From the NCBI GenBank assembly GCA_011523845.1, contig WTFV01000027.1, positions 4,046 to 64,981 of the forward strand: a stretch of 60,936 nucleotides of DNA. The letters are read 5' to 3'. The stretch is from Acidobacteriota bacterium. GTDB taxonomy: Bacteria > Acidobacteriota > Vicinamibacteria > Vicinamibacterales > UBA8438. The translations under genes and the position numbers were made by a program. The notes below the pieces were generated by a model. That model made no database searches. It had not been told where the DNA came from and saw only the letters and a list, made by a program, of their open reading frames with translations. The first letter of the stretch is position 1, and every line of letters begins with the position of its first letter. Of the stretch, positions 35,950-44,498 are shown one piece after another.

Positions 35950-37007
35950 GACGCCTCGGCGGCGGCCATCCTGTCGAGGTTGCGCGCCACCTCCAGGATG
36001 TGCCTGGCGTCGTAGTTGCCCTCGTGGCAGGCGTACTCGTAGAGGGGGCCCTCCCGCTTCATCAGCGGATACTCGACGCTCCAGGGCTGCACCCAGGTGG
36101 TGGGATCGGTGACCGTGAACTCGTAGCGGATGTTCTCGTCGTCGATCCGCGTGAAGCGCTCGACGACGTGCAGTCCGGTGCTCGATCCGTTGAAGTGCAC
36201 CTTGTCGTTGAAGTTGATGGACTCGACGACCAGGGTGTCGCCCTCCCACCGGCCCCGCGAATCGCCCGACCACTCCCGCATGCTGTCCGGCAGATGCGGC
36301 CGGCCGTCGAGCGGAATGATGCGGGCGTCGTTCTCCCGCATCTCCTGCATGACGACCACGTAGTCCTCGGTCTGCAGGATCTGCATCAGGTCGTTGTAGG
36401 AGGGGGGCAGCATCGGCGGTCCCTCGTGGCGCCACACGAGGCAGCGCTCCTGCAGCGTCCGGGTCTGGTGGCTGTCGAACGACTGCGGCGAGATGTTGGT
36501 GGTCAGCCAGCGGCTCTCGGCCCGCCGCAGCGCCTCGCGCTCCTGCGCGGACGGAATCAGCGGCGGGATCCTGCCGTTCGGCGGATCCACGATCAGCGAC
36601 GTGCGCTGCATGGTGAGCCGCCGGGGCTGGTTCTCGCGCAGCCAGATCGAGTTGTCGTAGTGGATGTTCTCCTGCGTCTGCTGCGTCCGCTCGAGCCGCT
36701 CCTCCTCGGTCGCGCCGGCCAGGAAGCTCCGCGCGCGGAGCGGATCGACGCCCTCGGCGGTCAGGATCTCGTTCGCCGCGGCGAGCTCGTCCTCCGAAAG
36801 CAGCGCCTGGTCGCCGAGACTCTCGGGGCGCTCCAGCGGGGTGTAGGTCGAGCTCGTCCAGTAGCCCTGCAGGTCGGGGTGCCCCCAGGGAGTGCGGGGC
36901 ATGGACGACTCGTCCGCCGATTGACCGGACGCCGGGACCGGCGCCATCGCCACCGCCGCCACGAATGCCGCGACCGCCACGCCGAACGGGATGCGCCTCT
37001 GCCTCAT
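35928..37007 (-). CDS. Secreted protein of the TPWGxPDLQGxW / YACHEGNYG family (copy 3)
   Basis: The 359-aa product has a signal peptide ending near PASGQS. It carries TPWGHPDLQGYWTSS, QRTSLIVDPPNGRIPPL, LQERCLVWRHEG, DLMQILQTEDYVVVMQEM, RGRWEGDTLVVESINF, VVERFTRIDDENIRYEF and YEYACHEGNYDARHIL. It has an insertion (about residues 85-125) not seen in copy 2. The ATG at 37007 is preceded by GGAGGG. It is likely co-transcribed with the carboxylesterase downstream, linking the family to ester metabolism by context only. Confidence 0.86.
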   Translation of the reverse strand: MRQRRIPFGVAVAAFVAAVAMAPVPASGQSADESSMPRTPWGHPDLQGYWTSSTYTPLERPESLGDQALLSEDELAAANEILTAEGVDPLRARSFLAGATEEERLERTQQTQENIHYDNSIWLRENQPRRLTMQRTSLIVDPPNGRIPPLIPSAQEREALRRAESRWLTTNISPQSFDSHQTRTLQERCLVWRHEGPPMLPPSYNDLMQILQTEDYVVVMQEMRENDARIIPLDGRPHLPDSMREWSGDSRGRWEGDTLVVESINFNDKVHFNGSSTGLHVVERFTRIDDENIRYEFTVTDPTTWVQPWSVEYPLMKREGPLYEYACHEGNYDARHILEVARNLDRMAAAEASEGEEPR

Positions 37008-37113
37008 GACACCCTCCAGTTGCGCTCAGGTGCGTTGATCATGGACCGGCCGGCCCGCACTTGCAACCGCCGATCGACCGGTCGCTCCGTCTAGACGAAC
37101 ACCTGTGCGTGAG

Positions 37114-38457
37114 TCATTCGATGTCGAAGTCGTACGTCACGATGTCGCTGTCGCGGTAGCCGAGTCGTCCGCACTGGAACCGGAGCGTCCAGAAGCGCAT
37201 GCGGAACGGCCCCGTGTACAGCCGCCAGTAGAACGGCGCTTCGTGCTCGGTGGTGTAGACGATCGTCGATCCATCGGTGGCGCAGCGGAGCTCGACACGG
37301 GGTGCGACGTGGAACAGGCCCCCGGTGGGGTAACCGCCGGGGGTGGCCGCGACGGGAACCTCCGTCGGACGCGGCGCGGATGCGGCGACACGCGGTACGC
37401 CGGCGCCGGGGGGGCCGGCCGCCTCGCGCTTCGCGGCTGCTGCCGGGGCCGGCATCGACGGCGGGACGTCCCGAGCCGCACCGACCAGCGTGCGTCCCTC
37501 CATGTGCGCGGGCGCGGCCGCTCCGGCCAGCGCCAGCGCCGTCGGCGCCAGATCCCGCAGGCTGACCGGAAGGTCCGGCTCGACGGCGCCGGCGACGCGC
37601 GCGGGCCAGCGAACGGCGACGGTCGGCGGCGCGCCCACGCCGATCAGGAACACGACCGTGTCCTCCAGCAGATCGTCCGCTGCGAGGGACTCGACGATCG
37701 AAGCGACCTGCTCGTCGAGCGCCAGTTCCCGGCCGGTGCTGCCCGCATCCACGTCGAACAGCGCAAAGAACGGACGGTCGCCCGGGCTGCGCGCCCCGCC
37801 GCAACCGAACGACACCGTGCACGGAGACTCCCAGTCCTTGTTTCGTCCGCGCCAGTCGGCGTCCGGACCGGCCGCGTCCCACGCGCCCAGAAGACCGGGT
37901 TGCGCCAGGTCCTCGACGGGGACCGGCAGGGCGCGCGCGGCCGCGTGGACGCCGCCGTCCACGTGCACGATGGCGACCGGTTCCGTGCGGCCTGCTCTCA
38001 GAGTGTGGCGCGGCGGTCCGGCCCGGCTGGTGTAGTAGCCGAGCCGGCGAAGCTGCTCCGGCAACACCGTCAATCCCGCCGGAGGCGGCGCGGCGAGCCG
38101 GCCGGTCGTCCGGTCGAGACCGAGCGTCGCCGGTCGCACGCCGGTCAGCAGCCCCGCCCGCGCAGACGCCGCGTCGGACGCGACGGCGGCGGTGTCGGCA
38201 ACCGGCATCCGGGCCCCGCCGAGACGCTCGATCGCCGCCCCCTCCGCGATCGAGTCCGCAACGATCCAGACGATGTGGGGACGAGTCGCCGCGCCGGCCG
38301 CGGCGCGGGCTTCCGTCCCTTCGAGTCCGCTTCCGCCGGTCCCGCCCCAACAGGCTGCGCCCGCCACCAGCAGCGCGCCAAGCGACGCCTGGACAACCAG
38401 GCTCCGGAGGCAGGCGGGGCACGTGCCGAGGGCGGTCGGGATGCGCATCGGCCTCAT
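37114..38457 (-). CDS. Sulfatase-like protein lacking catalytic residues, with chitobiase-type C-terminal domain
   Basis: The product of about 447 aa follows the sulfatase fold. PHIVWIVADS stands where sulfatases have PNIVLILADD. ASARAGLLTGVRPATLGL aligns with the CxPSRAxLLTG active-site motif, but the formylglycine-forming Cys/Ser is replaced. AVRWPARVAGAVEP and LRDLAPTALALAG match the later sulfatase core. The C-terminus (VELRCATDGSTIVYTTE) resembles the chitobiase/hexosaminidase C-terminal fold. With one metal Asp and the nucleophile gone, it is probably not a sulfatase and may bind glycans instead. A signal-like segment is present. The exact start among several Met codons (38448-38469) is unsure. 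Confidence 0.72.
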   Translation of the reverse strand: MRPMRIPTALGTCPACLRSLVVQASLGALLVAGAACWGGTGGSGLEGTEARAAAGAATRPHIVWIVADSIAEGAAIERLGGARMPVADTAAVASDAASARAGLLTGVRPATLGLDRTTGRLAAPPPAGLTVLPEQLRRLGYYTSRAGPPRHTLRAGRTEPVAIVHVDGGVHAAARALPVPVEDLAQPGLLGAWDAAGPDADWRGRNKDWESPCTVSFGCGGARSPGDRPFFALFDVDAGSTGRELALDEQVASIVESLAADDLLEDTVVFLIGVGAPPTVAVRWPARVAGAVEPDLPVSLRDLAPTALALAGAAAPAHMEGRTLVGAARDVPPSMPAPAAAAKREAAGPPGAGVPRVAASAPRPTEVPVAATPGGYPTGGLFHVAPRVELRCATDGSTIVYTTEHEAPFYWRLYTGPFRMRFWTLRFQCGRLGYRDSDIVTYDFDIE

Positions 38458-38473
38458 CCTGCGCATCATACCC

Positions 38474-38584
38474 GCGCCCACCGCGCAGTGGCGCCGACAC
38501 CTTCGCGGCACGCTGGTGGACAGCGCGCCAGACCGGCAGGTAGCGGGCGCCCACCGCGCAGTGGCGCCGACACCCTTCGCGGCA
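38474..38584. repeat. 37-bp direct repeat, two copies 73 bp apart
   Basis: The sequence beginning GCGCCCACCGCGCAGTGGCG and ending TTCGCGGCA occurs at 38474-38510 and, with one inserted C, at 38547-38584. It fills the region between the sulfatase-like gene (minus strand) and the small gene at 38616 (plus strand). The spacing resembles the 71-74-bp periods elsewhere in the window, though the sequence differs. Confidence 0.85.
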
Positions 38585-38615
38585 GGGCGCGGTCACTGGT
38601 ATCATTACGGGGTCC

Positions 38616-38873
38616 ATGGTTCTGAAGGCCGCCTCGGGGTTCGTGAGCCGGCACCCGGCCCTCGCGTACCTCCACGCAGGGTTCACGGCACATCTGCTGA
38701 TCCGTGCGCTGACGGAAGGCGACTTCAACGTGTCCGCCGTCGGCGCCGCAGCAGCCGGCGGCTGCGGCGCGGCTTTCGTTCCCATGTCGTATGCGTCCTA
38801 CCGTCGGTACTGGCGGCGCCTCGGGATGGACCCAGGACCTCTCGGTAGTGCTTCACGTTCCTCTTGCGAGTGA
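38616..38873 (+). CDS. Small membrane-like hypothetical protein
   Basis: The 85-aa frame has a GGGG site before the ATG and a TATCAT box at 38600-38605. It contains a hydrophobic, Ala/Gly-rich segment (VSAVGAAAAGGCGAAFV) after an amphipathic start, suggesting one or two short membrane helices. It ends 12 bp before the next start, so it may be the first gene of that transcript. No family is recognised. Confidence 0.5.
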   Translation: MVLKAASGFVSRHPALAYLHAGFTAHLLIRALTEGDFNVSAVGAAAAGGCGAAFVPMSYASYRRYWRRLGMDPGPLGSASRSSCE

Positions 38874-38885
38874 GTGTCTCCACAG

Positions 38886-39707
38886 ATGACGAACACGTAT
38901 CCTGCTCGGCGTATCTTCCGCACCTCTCTCCGGCTCGCCGCCGTCGTCTTCGCGCTCGCGGCTCCCTCGTTCGCGCAAAGCGGCGACGTGGCGCGCACCT
39001 GGGACGACCGGCCGGACCTGAACGGCGTCTGGCAGACGATGAGCACGGCGAACTGGAACGTCGAGGATCATCCGGCCGGCCCCGGACATCCCGACCTGGG
39101 CGCCATCGGCGCCATCCCGCCCGGCCAGGGCGTGGTCGTCGGCGGCGAGATTCCCTACCAGGACGACGCGCGGCAGCAGCGGGACGAGAACTTCGCGAAC
39201 CGCATGAGCGCCGATCCCGAGGCCAAGTGCTTCATGCCGGGCGTGCCGCGCGCCACCTATCTGCCGTACCCGTTCCAGATCATCCAGGGCGACAGGAAGA
39301 TCCTGATGATCTACGGCTTCGCGGACGCGAACCGCACCATCCACATGGACAAGGACGACCCCGAGCCGCCGCCTCTGGACAGTTGGATGGGGCGCTCGCA
39401 CGGCCGGTGGGAGGGCGACACGCTGATCGTGGACGCGGAGGGCTTCCTCGGCGAGGCGTGGTTCGATCGCGCGGGCAACTTCGCCAGCAACCAGTTGCGG
39501 GTTCAGGAACGCTATACCCCCATGGGGCCGAACGTGATCCGCTACGAGGCCACCATCGAGGATCCCGCCGTCTTCACCCGGCCGTGGGACATCAGCCTGC
39601 TGCTGTACCGCCGGCTGGAGGAGAACGCACGGGTGCTGGAATTCAAGTGCGTCGAGTTCTCGGAGGATCTCCTGTACGGGCATCTGCGCAGTGAGCCGAC
39701 CCGCTAG
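38886..39707 (+). CDS. Divergent secreted relative of the TPWGxPDLQGxW family
   Basis: The 273-aa product has a signal peptide (about residues 8-31, ending FAQSG) and family features in shortened form: DDRPDLNGVWQTMS, CFMPGVPRATYLPYPFQIIQ, SHGRWEGDTLIVDAEGF, VQERYTPMGPNVIRYEATIE and DPAVFTRPWDISLLLYRR. The C-terminal CHEGN motif is replaced by EFKCVEFSEDLL. It is clearly related but belongs to a separate subfamily. A GTG at 38874 is an alternative start. Function unknown. Confidence 0.82.
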   Translation: MTNTYPARRIFRTSLRLAAVVFALAAPSFAQSGDVARTWDDRPDLNGVWQTMSTANWNVEDHPAGPGHPDLGAIGAIPPGQGVVVGGEIPYQDDARQQRDENFANRMSADPEAKCFMPGVPRATYLPYPFQIIQGDRKILMIYGFADANRTIHMDKDDPEPPPLDSWMGRSHGRWEGDTLIVDAEGFLGEAWFDRAGNFASNQLRVQERYTPMGPNVIRYEATIEDPAVFTRPWDISLLLYRRLEENARVLEFKCVEFSEDLLYGHLRSEPTR

Positions 39708-39818
39708 GAGCGAAGACTTCTAGTCAGGATTGGTTGGGCGGAAGTCGGAGCCGCAAGAAGGCGACGACTTCCGGGCTAGCGGGCTAGCGGTCGATTCAGA
39801 CCACGGAGGAATCGCGTC

Positions 39819-41585
39819 ATGAAGATGAAACCGACACGCGTTGCGCTTGCGCTCCTCGCTGTGGGAGTGCTGATCGGTGCGGCCCCCGGAGAAGTCCGGG
39901 CGGCGGAGGCCGACTACCATCACGTCAGCATCACCTCGTCCGCGCCCCCGGAGTCGGTGCGCTGGTACGCGGAGCACCTCGGCTGCGAGGCGGTGGCGGA
40001 CCGCGACGATACGGCCGACTGTTTCGGCGTCGAGGTGACCTTCGTGCCGCAGCCGACCATGGGCAGCACGCAGGGAACCGGCGTCAACCACATCGGGCTC
40101 TCGTACGCCGACCTGACGGCGAAGATGGGTGAGCTCGAGGCGGTCGGCGTCCGCGGATCGGGCGTGCGCCTGCAGCGTTTCGCCGGCGGCGCGACGTTGC
40201 GCGAGGCCCCCGGCGGCTACCTCCACGGCTATATCTTCGACCCGTGGGGGACCCGGATCGAACTGGTCGAGGATCAGGAGAACGTCGGCTTCCACCACGT
40301 CCACCTGAGCGCGACCGACCCGCAGGCGACCCTCGCCTGGTACGAGCAGATGTTCGACGGTGAGCGGGCCGTGCACGCGGACCAGGACGAAGGCGTGCGG
40401 TTCGGGAGCGTCTGGGTCTTCGCCTCCGAGCACCCCGAGGGCACTACTCCGGCCACCACCCAGGGCCGCGCCGTCGACCACATCGGCTTCGTGGTCGACG
40501 ACATCGATGCCGCCGCCGCCGAGTTGCGCGCCGCCGGTGTCGAGTTCCAGGAGGAGCCCGTGGTGCCCGAGAACGGCCGCTCGGCGGCGCGGCGCGCCTT
40601 CATCTACGCGCCCGACAACGTCCGGCTGGCGATGGTCGAGACCGGGTTCGCGGGCGTGGACGCGAGCAGCATGGCGGCGGTGTTCGCCGACGTGACCGAG
40701 CCCTACGACACGCCGCGCACGCCGTGGGGCGAGCCCGATCTGCAGGGCGTCTGGACCGGCAACGCCTCGCACGGCATCCCGCTCGAACGGCCGGAGGACC
40801 TGGCCGACGTCGAGAGCCTGACGCCGGAGCAGGCGGCGGCGCGCCGCGAGCGCGGCACCCTCGGCAGCATCTGGGGCTACGAGCGCGAGTGGCGGGACAC
40901 GACCCTGGGGTACGACCCGAACGCGCCGTCCACGCAGGTGGCGATGATCATCGATCCGCCCGACGGCCGGATCCCGGCCTTGACGTCGGAGGGCGAGCGC
41001 CGCGCCGCCCAGCTCGCGACGGAGCGCGCCCGCTACACGACCACCAACATCGCGGGTCCGGAAGAGGCGACGCCGTTCGTCCGCTGCATCACGCGCGGGC
41101 TGCCGTCGCTGATGTTCCCCGGGGTCTACAACAACGGCCTGCAGATCTACCAGGGCCCCGGCTTCGTCGCGATTCAGAAGGAGATGATCCACGAGACGCG
41201 GGTGGTCCCGACGACGCCGCGGCCGAAGGACGGACCGGCGCTCACCTCGTGGCTCGGCAGCGCGCAGGGCCGCTGGGACGGCGACACGCTGGTGGTCGAG
41301 ACGACCAACCTCAACGCGCGGGCGTCGTTCCGCGGGTCGAGCCCCGACATGATCCTCACCGAGCGGTTCACGCGGATCAGCCCGACGCGGCTCGAGTACC
41401 AGTTCACGGTCGACGATCCCGTCGTCTGGACCGCGCCCTTCACCGGCCGCTTCACGTACGACCTCGACGGGGAGCAGTACGAGCTGGTCGAGTACGCCTG
41501 CCACGAGGGCAACTACGGCATGACCAACATCCTGAGCGGCGCGCGGGCGCGCGACCGCGAGGCGGCGGAGGCGGGCGGCCGGTAG
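39819..41585 (+). CDS. Secreted fusion: two VOC (glyoxalase-fold) domains plus TPWGxPDLQGxW-family domain
   Basis: The 588-aa protein has a signal peptide, then VOC domain 1 (YHHVSITSSAPPESVRWYAE, VNHIGLSYADL, GTRIELVED) and VOC domain 2 (FHHVHLSATDPQATLAWYEQ, VDHIGFVVDDID, VRLAMVE). His/Glu metal ligands are apparent in both. From about residue 297 it carries a full secreted-family domain (TPWGEPDLQGVWTG, MIIDPPDGRIPALT, RCITRGLPS, QGRWDGDTLVVETTNL, VEYACHEGNYGMTNIL). The fusion suggests that the unknown domain works on or near small-molecule substrates of VOC enzymes. The DUF6152 gene follows. Confidence 0.9.
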   Translation: MKMKPTRVALALLAVGVLIGAAPGEVRAAEADYHHVSITSSAPPESVRWYAEHLGCEAVADRDDTADCFGVEVTFVPQPTMGSTQGTGVNHIGLSYADLTAKMGELEAVGVRGSGVRLQRFAGGATLREAPGGYLHGYIFDPWGTRIELVEDQENVGFHHVHLSATDPQATLAWYEQMFDGERAVHADQDEGVRFGSVWVFASEHPEGTTPATTQGRAVDHIGFVVDDIDAAAAELRAAGVEFQEEPVVPENGRSAARRAFIYAPDNVRLAMVETGFAGVDASSMAAVFADVTEPYDTPRTPWGEPDLQGVWTGNASHGIPLERPEDLADVESLTPEQAAARRERGTLGSIWGYEREWRDTTLGYDPNAPSTQVAMIIDPPDGRIPALTSEGERRAAQLATERARYTTTNIAGPEEATPFVRCITRGLPSLMFPGVYNNGLQIYQGPGFVAIQKEMIHETRVVPTTPRPKDGPALTSWLGSAQGRWDGDTLVVETTNLNARASFRGSSPDMILTERFTRISPTRLEYQFTVDDPVVWTAPFTGRFTYDLDGEQYELVEYACHEGNYGMTNILSGARARDREAAEAGGR

Positions 41586-41631
41586 GGGCGGCCCTCACGC
41601 TTTCGCGACATACGACAGCGAGGTATCACCG

Positions 41632-42069
41632 ATGCGGAACAGATTGGCTTTGACCCTGGCGGGCATCGCGCTCGCCATCCTGGTGGCGGGCGGCTCGGCG
41701 CTCGCGCATCACGCGTTCTCGGCCGAGTTCGACGCGACGAAACCGGTCGCGCTGCGGGGCACGATCACCAAGATGGAGTGGATCAACCCGCACGCCTGGC
41801 TGCACATCGACGTGACCAGGGACGACGGCACGGTCGAAAGCTGGATGATCGAGGCCGGCCCGCCCGGCGCCCTCGTCCGCCGCGGCTGGCGCCGCGACTC
41901 GGTCACCCCCGGCATCGAGGTGCTCGTCGAGGGCTACCAGGCCATCGACGGTGCGTTCCGCGCCAACGGCCGTGACGTGACGTTCCCCGACGGGACACGC
42001 CTGTTCGCCGGTTCGTCCGGCACCGGCGCCCCGCGCGACGGCCGCGACCCGACGGAGCCGCCGCGGTAA
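41632..42069 (+). CDS. DUF6152 family secreted protein
   Basis: The 145-aa product has a signal peptide ending near GSALAHHAF and the DUF6152 pattern HHAFSAEFDATKPVALRGTI, then KMEWINPHAWLHIDV. The HH after the signal cleavage site, plus other His residues, suggests metal or haem binding, but this is not established. DUF6152 proteins in acidobacteria often adjoin the secreted family seen here, to my recollection, and this gene follows the VOC fusion by 46 bp. A strong terminator follows at 42095. Confidence 0.88.
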   Translation: MRNRLALTLAGIALAILVAGGSALAHHAFSAEFDATKPVALRGTITKMEWINPHAWLHIDVTRDDGTVESWMIEAGPPGALVRRGWRRDSVTPGIEVLVEGYQAIDGAFRANGRDVTFPDGTRLFAGSSGTGAPRDGRDPTEPPR

Positions 42070-42094
42070 CGCGTCTTTCTTGCGGCAGTTTCCG

Positions 42095-42132
42095 AAGCCC
42101 GCGAGGCCGCGCCGGTTTCGCGGGCTTTTTCT
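42095..42132 (+). terminator. Rho-independent terminator after the DUF6152 gene
   Basis: AAGCCCGCGA (42095-42104) pairs with TCGCGGGCTT (42118-42127), a perfect 10-bp stem with a 13-base loop, followed by TTTCTT. It closes the 39819-42069 transcript. The rest of 42133-42342 has an ATGG microsatellite near 42186 and no gene. Confidence 0.85.
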
Positions 42133-42342
42133 TGTACGCTTGCCCGCAGGCGCCGGTGATGGACCACGCGCAGATCGCTATCCCCATGGATGGATGGATG
42201 GGGACCTGCAACCCAGCGAGCCGTGTGACGGCGTGGTCCACGTCCTGATCGGGCGGTAGCCAGACCTGATCGGCTGGCGGGCGACCGCCGACGGGCGTCC
42301 CGACCAGGAGTTGCTCGCGGCGGTTCGCCGACTCGGATAGTG

Positions 42343-42747
42343 TCAAGCCGACGACTCGAACGGGTTGAGGAGCGCGAGGCCGCAGTGCTCGAAGTCGCGC
42401 ACGTTCCGCGTCGCCAACGGAAGCTGGTGGACCTGTGCGGTGGCGGCGATGAGCATGTCCGCCTGCGTACGGGTCCGACCTGCCCCACGGAACTGGCCGC
42501 GCAGCGTACCGGCGCGGCGAGCTACAGACGTCGTGACAGGCAGGACCTCGCATCGCTCGGCCAGGAAGCGGTCCACCAGCGCTTCGATTCGCGCGTTCGG
42601 CTTCCAGGCCAATCCGTAGTGGATTTCCTCGACAGTCACGGCGCTGAGTCCGAACGGAGAACCTGCATTCCCTGCCCAGCGCTCGACGGCAGCGTCCGGA
42701 CGTTGCCGGCACAACTCGGCCAGGACATTCGTGTCGAGGAGGATCAC
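42343..42747 (-). CDS. PIN-domain toxin, VapC type
   Basis: The 134-aa product starts at a GTG (42747) that overlaps the antitoxin stop by four bases. It begins VILLDTNVLAEL with later VTVEEIHYGLAW, RTRTQADMLIAATAQ and LATRNVRDFEHCG. These supply the four PIN acidic residues of a metal-dependent RNase. This is the usual VapC-type toxin, co-translated with the Phd-like antitoxin upstream. Confidence 0.92.
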   Translation of the reverse strand: MILLDTNVLAELCRQRPDAAVERWAGNAGSPFGLSAVTVEEIHYGLAWKPNARIEALVDRFLAERCEVLPVTTSVARRAGTLRGQFRGAGRTRTQADMLIAATAQVHQLPLATRNVRDFEHCGLALLNPFESSA

Positions 42748-43022
42748 GAATCGTCTCCCAGCCAAGCTTCCCGGTCCCGGCGCTCGGGGAGCGGCAGATC
42801 GTACCGCTCCTCCAGACAGGCCGCCCGGATGTCGGAAAGAGCCTCGGCAAGAGACCGAGACGACTGCCGCCGGCCAGCCTCCTCGATGGTCGCGAGCGCA
42901 TCGGGGCTCACGACGGCCGCCACGAGCCGGTCGCGCCGGTAGATCTTCTGCGGCGCTTGGCGGGATCGTCGAACGACCTCCGAGAATTGCTGTTTCGCTT
43001 CGGCGATGCGCCATATGTCCAT
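42744..43022 (-). CDS. Phd/YefM-type antitoxin
   Basis: The 92-aa product begins MDIWRIAEAKQQFSEVVRRS, the typical prevent-host-death N-terminus that binds the operator DNA. It continues RDRLVAAVVSPDALATIEEA and has a charged C-terminus that would wrap the PIN toxin. It precedes and overlaps the toxin gene, the normal antitoxin-first order, and would repress their shared promoter. Confidence 0.9.
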   Translation of the reverse strand: MDIWRIAEAKQQFSEVVRRSRQAPQKIYRRDRLVAAVVSPDALATIEEAGRRQSSRSLAEALSDIRAACLEERYDLPLPERRDREAWLGDDS

Positions 43023-43104
43023 GATGACAGACTAGATGGACATGATGCTCCGATCAAGCAACCGGAACGACATCAACGCCCGAGTGCAAATGCCGATGGC
43101 AGTC

Positions 43105-44097
43105 TCAGCGGTTCGCGTCCTCCAGCCGGGCGGTGCGCAGCATCCCCACGATCGAGTAGTTGCCCTCGTGGCAGGCGAACTCGTAGATCGGCTGGTCCCG
43201 TCGCTGGAGCGGCACCTCCGCCGTCCACGACGACGCCCAGGTCTCCGGATCGGTCAGCGTCACGCGATACGCCAGCGTGTCCGGCCCGGTGCGGGTGAAA
43301 CGCTCCACCAGGTGCAGGCCGTCGGCGGCGCCGCGGTAGTGGCTCTTCGGCGAGAAGTTTGTCGTTTCCACCACCAGCGTGTCGCCCTCCCAGCGACCGC
43401 GGGAGTCGCCGTTCCACTGGCGGATCTGTTCCGGCGCGTGCGGCCGGTCTCCGATGGGAATGATCCGCGCGTCGTGGAACGCCTCGCTGATGAAGGCGAG
43501 GTGCGTCGGCGTCTGGACGATCTGGTAGAAGGTGTAGGGTCCGGCGCCGAAGTTGCCGCCGAGCCGCGGCACGCCGGTCGTGATGCAGCGGTGGATGCTG
43601 TTGAGATCGTCCGGCCCGGTCTTGAACTCCCAGCCGCGATCGACCGCCGCCACGCGCGCCCGGGCCGCCGGGGTGAGCGCCGGTATCCGGCCGTCCGGCG
43701 GGTCGACGACCAGCGAAGTCCGGTCGGTGAACGTCACGTCGACCATCCCTATCGAGCTGCTCGTCGACCACGCGATGTAGGTCTCGACGTTCTGCAGCGC
43801 AGCGCGGAACGCGCCCTCGGGCGTGGTGAAGGCGCTGCGCCCGTTGGCGAAGATGCGGTCGGCGCGCGCCGTCAGCGTCGCGACTTCCTCCCGGGTCAGG
43901 TGCGAGCGATCGGCCAGCTCCGGCAGCCGTTCGAGAGGCGTGGCCACGTTGTTCAGCCAGACCCCCTGCAGATCGGGACGGCCCTCCGGCGTGCGCGGCA
44001 GCTCCCACGAGTCCGCACTCTGCCCGAACGCCGGCGGCGCCGCCCAGGTCACGATCGCCAGCACCAGCAACGAGATCGCGAAATGTCGAGACTGCAT
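43105..44097 (-). CDS. Secreted protein of the TPWGxPDLQGxW / YACHEGNYG family (copy 6)
   Basis: The 330-aa protein has a signal peptide (MQSRHFAISLLVLAIVTWAA) ending near AFGQS. Motifs are TPEGRPDLQGVWLNN, DRTSLVVDPPDGRIPALTPA, HRCITTGVPR, YQIVQTPTHLAFISEAF, RGRWEGDTLVVETTNFSP, VERFTRTGPDTLAYRVTL and YEFACHEGNYSIVGML. The first motif has EGR instead of WGH. The upstream open frame is not supported as coding. It is transcribed divergently from the molybdoenzyme gene. Function unknown. Confidence 0.86.
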   Translation of the reverse strand: MQSRHFAISLLVLAIVTWAAPPAFGQSADSWELPRTPEGRPDLQGVWLNNVATPLERLPELADRSHLTREEVATLTARADRIFANGRSAFTTPEGAFRAALQNVETYIAWSTSSSIGMVDVTFTDRTSLVVDPPDGRIPALTPAARARVAAVDRGWEFKTGPDDLNSIHRCITTGVPRLGGNFGAGPYTFYQIVQTPTHLAFISEAFHDARIIPIGDRPHAPEQIRQWNGDSRGRWEGDTLVVETTNFSPKSHYRGAADGLHLVERFTRTGPDTLAYRVTLTDPETWASSWTAEVPLQRRDQPIYEFACHEGNYSIVGMLRTARLEDANR

Positions 44098-44498
44098 GAT
44101 GATCACCCCCCGTCGGGCATGGGGCTCAGGGGGACGTAACGGCACCCCGAACCTGCCCCTCACCCGCCGCGCTCGATGCATCTTCCCGCACTTGACGCTT
44201 CCGCGCAACGGTGCCCGGTCCCGACGGCCCCGACCGGCTCTCGCTCCCAGGGGCTGTGCGCCCAACCCGGCCCTGCGGCGCGAGCAGGTCGGATCATCGA
44301 GGCCGGGATCGTCCTCGAGCCGGTGATTCCACGGCGACACATCATCTTGCGCGGCCAGCGCCCCGCCGGTCGGTTGCGGGTGCAAGGGTCTCTCGATAAG
44401 ATAGGTGATCGACATCGACTGTCTGGATTCCGCGAACGACAGGGACGCGGAGCGGACAACGGTTCTGGAAACGTGGCCGCGGGCGGAAAGGGGCAAAG
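44098..44498. other. Intergenic region between divergent genes
   Basis: About 400 bp separate secreted-family copy 6 (minus) and the sulfite-oxidase-like gene (plus). I see no gene, RNA or strong hairpin. Open frames here lack signals or homology-like composition. It should hold both promoters, but no clear -35/-10 pair was found. Confidence 0.6.

Noticed and set aside
42186..42203. ATGG microsatellite as a phase-variable tract
   Set aside because: Only about four units, in a region after a terminator and outside any gene or promoter.
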